DNA from: Chloroflexota bacterium
GTDB lineage: Bacteria; Chloroflexota; Anaerolineae; Anaerolineales; Villigracilaceae
Assembly (NCBI GenBank): GCA_016223135.1
Contig: JACRPQ010000016.1
Span: 62,001-126,000 of the forward strand
Length of the DNA stretch: 64,000 nt
Reading direction: 5' to 3'
Shown here: in pieces, positions 59,464 through 64,000 of the stretch
Layout: the number at the start of each line of letters is the position of its first letter
Position numbering within the stretch: the stretch's first letter is position 1
The notes under the pieces: generated by a model
The model's input: only the letters and a program-made list of their open reading frames with translations
Databases searched by the model: none
Told to the model about the DNA's origin: nothing
Made by a program: the position numbers and the translations under genes

Positions 59464-59994
59464 TCAGAAGAGCGACGGTTGGGTGGGTCCGCAGACAGGT
59501 GCTTCCTTGATCATCACTTCATCTGCTTGCGCGCAGACCTGCTCAAGCAGAAAAGCACGTTCCTCCGCCAAAGGTGGTGCAAGAGTCAGGACGACTGGTC
59601 CAGAGATTACGAGGCGTTGGATTTGGCCCAGACAGGATTTCAATAGCCGATGGGCTTCATAGGTTGGTACATGATCGTCATAGAAGGTATTCAATAGATC
59701 CAGAATCACACAAGGTTGATTACGAGACGAAGTGGAGCACAACAAAGTGTTCATCTCATAGCAGGTGAAGGCACGACGGCTGAATAACCGATTGGCAGCA
59801 CTTGAAATATCCACCGTTTTTCTGCGCAGGAATGTGGCAACCTGATATGGTCGATAGCGATTGCCTCCATCTAGGATTGTGACTACCCCGCGCAGGCCCA
59901 GTTCGGCAATTAGAGTCATGCTTTCAGTACGTGCGGCGTCTGGTGCGTAGACCACAATTAGCTTGCCGGTTTTGAGAACGGGAAGGATGTCCAT
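59464..59994 (-). CDS. RecA-fold-like protein without Walker A
   Basis: A 176-residue protein with alternating strands and helices that resembles part of a RecA-type ATPase core. TGKLIVVYAPDAARTES lacks a GxxxxGKT P-loop; PCVILDLLNTFYDD could be the Walker B-like strand; a late hydrophobic strand (RLVISGPVVLTLAPP) is like the core sheet. I read it as a degenerate RecA/RadB-like recombination or replication factor next to a polymerase. The fold call is tentative. Confidence 0.5.
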   Translation of the reverse strand: MDILPVLKTGKLIVVYAPDAARTESMTLIAELGLRGVVTILDGGNRYRPYQVATFLRRKTVDISSAANRLFSRRAFTCYEMNTLLCSTSSRNQPCVILDLLNTFYDDHVPTYEAHRLLKSCLGQIQRLVISGPVVLTLAPPLAEERAFLLEQVCAQADEVMIKEAPVCGPTQPSLF

Positions 59995-60099
59995 GCCGAC
60001 AGAATACAACCTTCCCTTCTTATAAGACAGCCCCCACCTGGGTGTCAGATGGGGGTGTTTTGGGGGTACTGGATTTGGGGGGAGGGTCGGAGGATGGGT

Positions 60100-60519
60100 C
60101 TATCTCTGCCGTTCCCACTCGTTGAAATCCCAATGGGAGAACAGAGCACGCAGATCATTGCGCTTGTTAATATTAAACTTGCGGAATACGGACGAGATGC
60201 GGTCCTTGACGGTATCCGGGGAAATGCTCAAACGGGCGGCGATCTGGCGGTTGGTATACCCCAGGCACACGAGCGCAGTCACGTCCCGTTCACGGGGTGA
60301 GAGGGATTCCCACCTGTCCCACAACCTCTCATTGGCGGTGTATTGTGTCAGACCTGCGGCCAGGATATCGGGGATCAAATCATGTTCAGGACGGCCTTCG
60401 TCAGAGGATAGGGTGGAAAGCGTGACTTGCAGGCTTTCACTCGCATCAAAATGGTAGGTTCGAGGACCGGGCGTTGGACGCAGGCCTATCAGGTACAGAA
60501 GACGATCCCAGATAGACAT
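60100..60519 (-). CDS. LuxR-type HTH regulator
   Basis: A 139-residue protein with a GerE/LuxR DNA-binding domain (LSPRERDVTALVCLGYTNRQIAARLSIS...DTVKDRISSVFRKFNI) and a short unrelated N-terminal part without receiver domain. It is probably a small activator of element genes. A TATAAT box ends 8 bp before the ATG, so the message is likely leaderless. A 14-bp LexA-like palindrome lies in its promoter. Confidence 0.88.
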   Translation of the reverse strand: MSIWDRLLYLIGLRPTPGPRTYHFDASESLQVTLSTLSSDEGRPEHDLIPDILAAGLTQYTANERLWDRWESLSPRERDVTALVCLGYTNRQIAARLSISPDTVKDRISSVFRKFNINKRNDLRALFSHWDFNEWERQR

Positions 60520-60527
60520 ACAAAAGG

Positions 60528-60561
60528 ATTATAGTAGAACAAATGTTCTTTAGTCAAGAAC
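60528..60561 (-). promoter_or_regulatory. Promoter with SOS-box-like palindrome
   Basis: On the minus strand TTGACT (complement of 60552-60557) and TATAAT (complement of 60528-60533) are 18 bp apart. Between them AGAAC-AAAT-GTTCT (60536-60549) fits the GAAC-N4-GTTC pattern of LexA in Firmicutes and Actinobacteria. A second inverted repeat, GTTCTT/AAGAAC (60545-60561), overlaps it. A DNA-damage signal or LuxR autoregulation could act here. Confidence 0.6.
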
Positions 60562-60694
60562 AATGACTGACACTTGTCAACCCGAATCAATATATCATCA
60601 AGGAGTGCAGGTTTTCCCTTCGGGCTAATTTAGGATGTGCATTGGCGATATATCCTCCATCACATTCCAAAATCCAATCCAGTGTTCAAGAATA

Positions 60695-61840
60695 TCACTG
60701 GTGCAGTTGTGTATCGAGTATTGCATTGTCGATATATCCGCGTTTCTTCATACCAAACAATAACCGCGTCACACCCCAACGCCTCATCAATTCATAGGCG
60801 AGCAAAGTCAACCCTATGGCGACCAAAACGATCAATGGATACTTCACCGCCACAGGCGCATCGAGTTGGATCACGAAATATCCTGTCACCACGCTGAATG
60901 TCATATGCAGCAGATAGAATGGCATGGCAGCTGCGCTTGCATATTGCAAGGCTCCGTTCGTGAAGTTCAAGAAGCGATGTCCCAACCCAAGTGTCGCCAG
61001 CGTCAGCATCCAGCGTCCCAACTGGTATGTAAATCCCAGAACCATCCATTGCGGTGTCCATTGGGTAAAATTTCTGATCGGGAAAATGATGTTGATCGCG
61101 GTTTCAGCCACGCCATATGCCAGCGCAATCCACGTCAACTTATCAATGGATTTTTGAAAACGCATATCGCTCGCAAAGACAAATCCAAAAAAGAAGATCA
61201 GGAAGTAATACAACGGATTCATATCCCCAAGGATTCCCGTCGCGGCGGCAAGTGTCAATGGGATGCCGAGCACGGTCAGACTCAGGGGTGTTTGTATCGC
61301 TCTTCCCAATCTTTCGATTATGCTTCTGCCTCTTTCTGTCCGCAACCATTGGAAGATGGGAAGCCCAACCAAAGAAAAGACAAATAGAAAGAGAATGAAC
61401 CACAGATGCGCAGGCGTGAATGTTCCATTCATTCCGTCCAGTTGATTCAAGTCAATTTGGAAGAAACCAGCGTAGCCTTCTTGTAGTGAGAGAGCATTGC
61501 TGTGTTGGAGGTAAATCGTGAACGGGACATACGTCAAAATGCCAAAGACGAGCGGAAGAAATAACCGCATAGATCGCTCACTGATGTATTCCCCCGCCGA
61601 GCGATGACCGAGCGCAAACCAGGTCGCCGCTCCTGAGATCATGAATAACATGGGCATGTGCCACATGTGGATAAAGCCCGTCACTTCAGCCAGCACGCGG
61701 CTGTTGACCGTATCCCTGATGTACATGATGGTGAATGGGTCGAATACAAAGATCAATGCCACGTGAAAGGGGACAAGCAATAACACGCCCAGCACACGCA
61801 ACCAGTCAAGGTCGTAACGACGTTCGGATGTTGATGTCAT
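60695..61840 (-). CDS. Acyltransferase 3 family membrane protein
   Basis: A 381-residue membrane protein with about ten spans. It begins RRYDLDWLRVLGVLLLVPFHVA, the acyltransferase 3 signature (conserved His in FHVA). Members O-acylate sugars or other envelope molecules. GGAG lies 8 bp before the ATG at 61840; the frame is open further upstream without a ribosome site. Whether it belongs to the element or the chromosome is not known. Confidence 0.85.
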   Translation of the reverse strand: MTSTSERRYDLDWLRVLGVLLLVPFHVALIFVFDPFTIMYIRDTVNSRVLAEVTGFIHMWHMPMLFMISGAATWFALGHRSAGEYISERSMRLFLPLVFGILTYVPFTIYLQHSNALSLQEGYAGFFQIDLNQLDGMNGTFTPAHLWFILFLFVFSLVGLPIFQWLRTERGRSIIERLGRAIQTPLSLTVLGIPLTLAAATGILGDMNPLYYFLIFFFGFVFASDMRFQKSIDKLTWIALAYGVAETAINIIFPIRNFTQWTPQWMVLGFTYQLGRWMLTLATLGLGHRFLNFTNGALQYASAAAMPFYLLHMTFSVVTGYFVIQLDAPVAVKYPLIVLVAIGLTLLAYELMRRWGVTRLLFGMKKRGYIDNAILDTQLHQ

Positions 61841-61861
61841 GGTGGTAACTCCTATATATAT

Positions 61862-61895
61862 GTCATTGCGAGCGCAAAAACGCCCTCGCAATGAC
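61862..61895. repeat. Dispersed palindromic repeat (gtcattgcgag type)
   Basis: GTCATTGCGAG (61862-61872) and CTCGCAATGAC (61885-61895) are perfect 11-bp inverse arms. This motif is a common bacterial REP-like repeat. It lies in the gap between the acyltransferase and methyltransferase genes, 6 bp before the methyltransferase stop. Confidence 0.7.
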
Positions 61896-61901
61896 GTATA
61901 C

Positions 61902-62585
61902 TTATACTGGCACTGCCTCAATCGAATGGAACATGCCAAGTATGTTACGCTTGCTTTTCACTATCTTGATGCCCGCTGATTGGATCAACTCCAAGGGGTC
62001 TTGATTCCAGCGGCAACCTGCATGGTCTTCGTAATGCTGGTATTCATGGCGGTCCTGATACCTGGCAAGCCACGGCATGGAACTATGACCATGCTCGAGA
62101 AGCAGGATCAAGCCGTTCGGTCGGCAGATGCGTTTGATCTCCTGTAGTGCTTTGACTGGATTCGGAAATGTACAGGTGGACAAGGTCGAGACCACAGTGT
62201 CGAAAGTCGCATCGGGGAATTCAAGATGTTCGGCATCCATCACTGCAAAGTTTACGCTCAGTTCGTTTTGGGTTGCGGTCTTACGCGCGACTTCCAGCAT
62301 CCTGGGGCTTAAGTCCACTGCGGTGATGTCACTGCCAACTGGGAGCAGGGGAATGTTCGAGCCGATTCCACATGCCACTTCCAAAATTTTCCCATTTGCT
62401 TTTGAAAGTAGATTCTTTTTCAGCCGCGCCACACCTAGGATGTGCTGGTCGAACCATGTCTTTTTCTCGTATTGATCGGCGATCTCATCGTAGGCGTTTT
62501 GTATTTGGGTTGCCGTTAACTTGACGCTGAGAGGGATGCGTTGGGGTTTGCAGGTCTTTCCTTCGTGTGTTGCCATCGTTTTCAT
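61902..62585 (-). CDS. Class I SAM-dependent methyltransferase
   Basis: A 227-residue enzyme with ILEVACGIGSNIPLL, AVDLSPRMLEVARK, LEFPDATFDTVVSTLSTCTFP and ICRPNGLILLLEHGHSS. It resembles METTL7/UbiE-like methyltransferases; the substrate is unknown. GGAG lies 6-7 bp before the ATG. A divergent TetR gene begins 133 bp upstream, and a likely operator lies at 62603-62619, so TetR control is probable. Confidence 0.85.
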   Translation of the reverse strand: MKTMATHEGKTCKPQRIPLSVKLTATQIQNAYDEIADQYEKKTWFDQHILGVARLKKNLLSKANGKILEVACGIGSNIPLLPVGSDITAVDLSPRMLEVARKTATQNELSVNFAVMDAEHLEFPDATFDTVVSTLSTCTFPNPVKALQEIKRICRPNGLILLLEHGHSSMPWLARYQDRHEYQHYEDHAGCRWNQDPLELIQSAGIKIVKSKRNILGMFHSIEAVPV

Positions 62586-62602
62586 GATTGCTCCTTTTTG
62601 TT

Positions 62603-62709
62603 ATACTGTGTAACAGTATGTGCATTGTAGCCAGCCTGATAAGCAAGTCAATTGCGGATGTGGTGCTGATGTAACATAAGTTATAGAAAGCCGTGTTTTG
62701 TAACAAAAC
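62603..62709. promoter_or_regulatory. Two inverted repeats, likely TetR operators
   Basis: ATACTG/CAGTAT (62603-62608, 62614-62619) and GTTTTG/CAAAAC (62695-62700, 62704-62709) share the core TGTAACA. They lie in the divergent gap, one next to the methyltransferase start and one 10 bp before the TetR start. They suggest joint control of both genes. Confidence 0.6.
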
Positions 62710-62718
62710 TGGATAACC

Positions 62719-63330
62719 ATGCCAAGAAAATCATCCCCCGTAAACATTGACCCGCGCGTCAAACGTACACGCCGCTTATTGCGCGACGCGCTGGTTTCAT
62801 TGATCCTAAAGAAAGACTTCGCCTCCATCACGATCAGGGAGATCACGGAACGCGCCGAGGTGGCTTACATCACGTTCTATCGACATTACGAGAGTCTCGA
62901 TCAGTTATTGATGGAAGTGCTGGATGAAGGGTTGGCAGAGTTGATGACCCACATCGAGACGCTGGCGAAACAGTCCGATACATCCGCCCTTGAAACAGAA
63001 GGTCGTCTCATCTTCGAATACATCGAGCAGAAAGCCGATCTCTTCCGCATCCTGCTCAAAAGCCAGAGTGTGACACGTGTCCGCAGGAAGGTTGTGCGAA
63101 ACATTTCTACTGTTTTCCAAAAGTCCTGCGTGCCGTTGGAAAGACTGGGAAATCAAACGACGATTGAAATTGCATCGAATCACATCGCCACGTCTTTACT
63201 GTCTTTGATCGAGTGGTGGCTGGAAAATAACATGAAACCCACCCCAACGGAGATGGGAAAGGTTTACAAGAGTATGATCATCGATTCAACGGTGGGGGCG
63301 GTGAGTTCATTGTCGGCCATGAAGAAATAA
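62719..63330 (+). CDS. TetR/AcrR-family regulator
   Basis: A 203-residue repressor with the TetR N-terminal HTH (RRLLRDALVSLILKKDFASITIREITERAEVAYITFYRHYESLDQLL, residues about 18-62) and a C-terminal ligand-binding domain ending in SLIEWWLENNMKPTPTEMG. The ligand is unknown. It is divergent to the methyltransferase gene and shares its control region. Confidence 0.92.
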   Translation: MPRKSSPVNIDPRVKRTRRLLRDALVSLILKKDFASITIREITERAEVAYITFYRHYESLDQLLMEVLDEGLAELMTHIETLAKQSDTSALETEGRLIFEYIEQKADLFRILLKSQSVTRVRRKVVRNISTVFQKSCVPLERLGNQTTIEIASNHIATSLLSLIEWWLENNMKPTPTEMGKVYKSMIIDSTVGAVSSLSAMKK

Positions 63331-63431
63331 CGATCTCATAGCTTGAATAAAACGCCCTTATTGCTTAAAGAATTGACCCATCTGCATTGATATATTACAA
63401 TATTCTAAATATCTAATATAAATAGGGCCCC

Positions 63432-63752
63432 ATGACAGATCGAAGTTTATACAAGATTCACGCGAATATTTGTCACACCTTAGCCAATCCCAAACGGTTG
63501 GAGATTATAGACAGGCTCCGAAATCGCGAAATGTCCGTTACTGAACTCGCTGGAGCCTTGGAAATCAGCCAATCCAATCTTTCGCAACATCTGGCACTGA
63601 TGCGCGAACGAGGTATTCTGATAACCAGGCGTAAGGGGTTGAATGTCTATTATGCCTTGAGTAACCCAAAAATCATTCAGGCATGTGATTTGATGCGGCA
63701 GGTATTGCTGGAACATCTGGAGACTGATGTTAAATTGGCACGGAAAAAATAA
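63432..63752 (+). CDS. ArsR-family regulator beside DsrE
   Basis: A 106-residue winged-helix protein (HANICHTLANPKRLEIIDRLRNREMSVTELA; SQSNLSQHLALMRERGIL). It has Cys in NICHTLANP and ACDLMRQ, which might sense sulfur species as in SqrR/BigR-type regulators, but lacks a CVC or alpha-5 zinc site. The DsrE gene starts 20 bp downstream. An AT-rich stretch with inverted ATATTA/TAATAT (about 63392-63419) upstream may be the operator. Confidence 0.85.
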   Translation: MTDRSLYKIHANICHTLANPKRLEIIDRLRNREMSVTELAGALEISQSNLSQHLALMRERGILITRRKGLNVYYALSNPKIIQACDLMRQVLLEHLETDVKLARKK

Positions 63753-63772
63753 ACCTACCAGGAGATCATGTA

Positions 63773-64000
63773 ATGACTGAATACCTACTTATTATCAACG
63801 ATGGTCCTTATGGAAATGAACGCCCATACAATGCTCTACGCTTGGCGATGAACCTTGCCAAGCGCGAAGCAACCCATGTCCGCGTTTTTCTGATGGGTGA
63901 TGGCGTACAATGCGCCATCAAGGGACAGGAAACTCTGCAGGGGTACTACAACATTGAGCGTATGTTCACCGCCGTACTGCGCGGCGGCGAAGTAGCAACC
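63773..64000 (+). CDS. DsrE/TusD-like protein, 3' end outside window
   Basis: The first 76 residues of a DsrE-fold protein: MTEYLLIINDGPYGNERPYN, then LMNLAKREATHVRVFLMGDG and CAIKGQETLQGYYNIE. DsrE-type proteins bind or transfer sulfur through a conserved cysteine (often in a later part of the sequence). AGGAG lies 8 bp before the ATG. It is co-directional with the ArsR regulator and probably regulated by it. The window ends within the gene. Confidence 0.85.
   Translation, partial: MTEYLLIINDGPYGNERPYNALRLAMNLAKREATHVRVFLMGDGVQCAIKGQETLQGYYNIERMFTAVLRGGEVAT

Larger units (their letters stand above)
17100..60560. mobile_element. Probable ~43-kb integrative element with serine recombinases, replication, pilus-like and metal-resistance genes
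   Basis: The left boundary is placed at the 3' end of the DUF35 gene because the recombinase gene next to it runs across that end. Backbone genes: two large serine recombinases, an excisionase-like protein, ParA plus partner, an iteron-bearing initiator, TadC/Flp/TadE-like genes, an LCP protein, a family B DNA polymerase and a LuxR-type regulator. Metal-resistance cargo fills about 30.2-53.2 kb. The right boundary is set arbitrarily after the LuxR-type gene promoter; no matching att repeat was found by eye, so the true end may lie further right. There are no capsid, terminase, relaxase or VirB4/TraD-type genes. Confidence 0.6.

Noticed and set aside
53328-60597. 13-bp identity (cgaatcaatatat) near 53328 and 60584 as att-like repeats
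   Set aside because: Such matches are expected by chance in a 64-kb window and lie at no clear boundary of recombinase genes.

Overview
The window looks like chromosomal DNA of a Chloroflexota bacterium, most likely class Anaerolineae. This is inferred from several signs: an archaeal/fungal-type aspartate-semialdehyde dehydrogenase, a MetV-MetF fusion, a glucosylglycerate-type solute cluster, a UspA-GT81 fusion, and dispersed 'cacgaag' and 'gcagatgaacgctgat' intergenic repeats. No rRNA, tRNA or CRISPR array was seen.

Positions 1-17131 read as core chromosome: aspartate kinase and asd; a methylenetetrahydrofolate reductase; a divergent cluster of a GH13_18 phosphorylase, two GT4 glycosyltransferases and glucosyl-3-phosphoglycerate synthase (probably glucosylglycerate or mannosylglucosylglycerate metabolism); then surface-polysaccharide genes (heparinase-like, WecA-like, GT4), Sua5 and a DUF35 protein. 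Small dispersed repeats have entered the gaps and even coding ends. One is an 84-bp MITE-like element with a 7-bp target duplication.

Positions ~17.1-60.5 kb read as one integrative element whose left end lies at the 3' end of the DUF35 gene. Its backbone holds two tandem large serine recombinases, an excisionase-like protein, ParA with a duplicated ribbon-helix-helix-like partner, a replication initiator with a DnaA-N-like domain and six iterons inside its own gene, a TadC-like protein, an LCP protein, Flp pilin and TadE-like proteins, a divergent family B DNA polymerase, a possible P-loop-less RecA-fold protein, and a LuxR-type regulator with a possible SOS box in its promoter. No relaxase, conjugative ATPase or capsid gene was seen. 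The right end could not be fixed.

Positions ~30.2-53.2 kb are metal-handling cargo between the LCP and Flp genes. It includes a DtxR-operator-controlled multicopper oxidase/ZIP/DtxR/cupredoxin operon; copper accessory proteins (PCuAC, DUF305, SCO, Met-rich sensor kinase and regulator); a zinc-type ArsR module; a P1B ATPase with a second ZIP protein; and a CmtR-like ArsR with LspA, methyltransferases, a CoA-ligase-like gene and a second P1B ATPase. One rhodanese gene carries an in-frame TGA exactly where its family has cysteine, so it is a candidate selenoprotein.

Positions 60.6-64.0 kb hold an acyltransferase, a methyltransferase with a divergent TetR regulator, and an ArsR-DsrE pair cut by the window end. 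Whether this part is element or chromosome is unclear.
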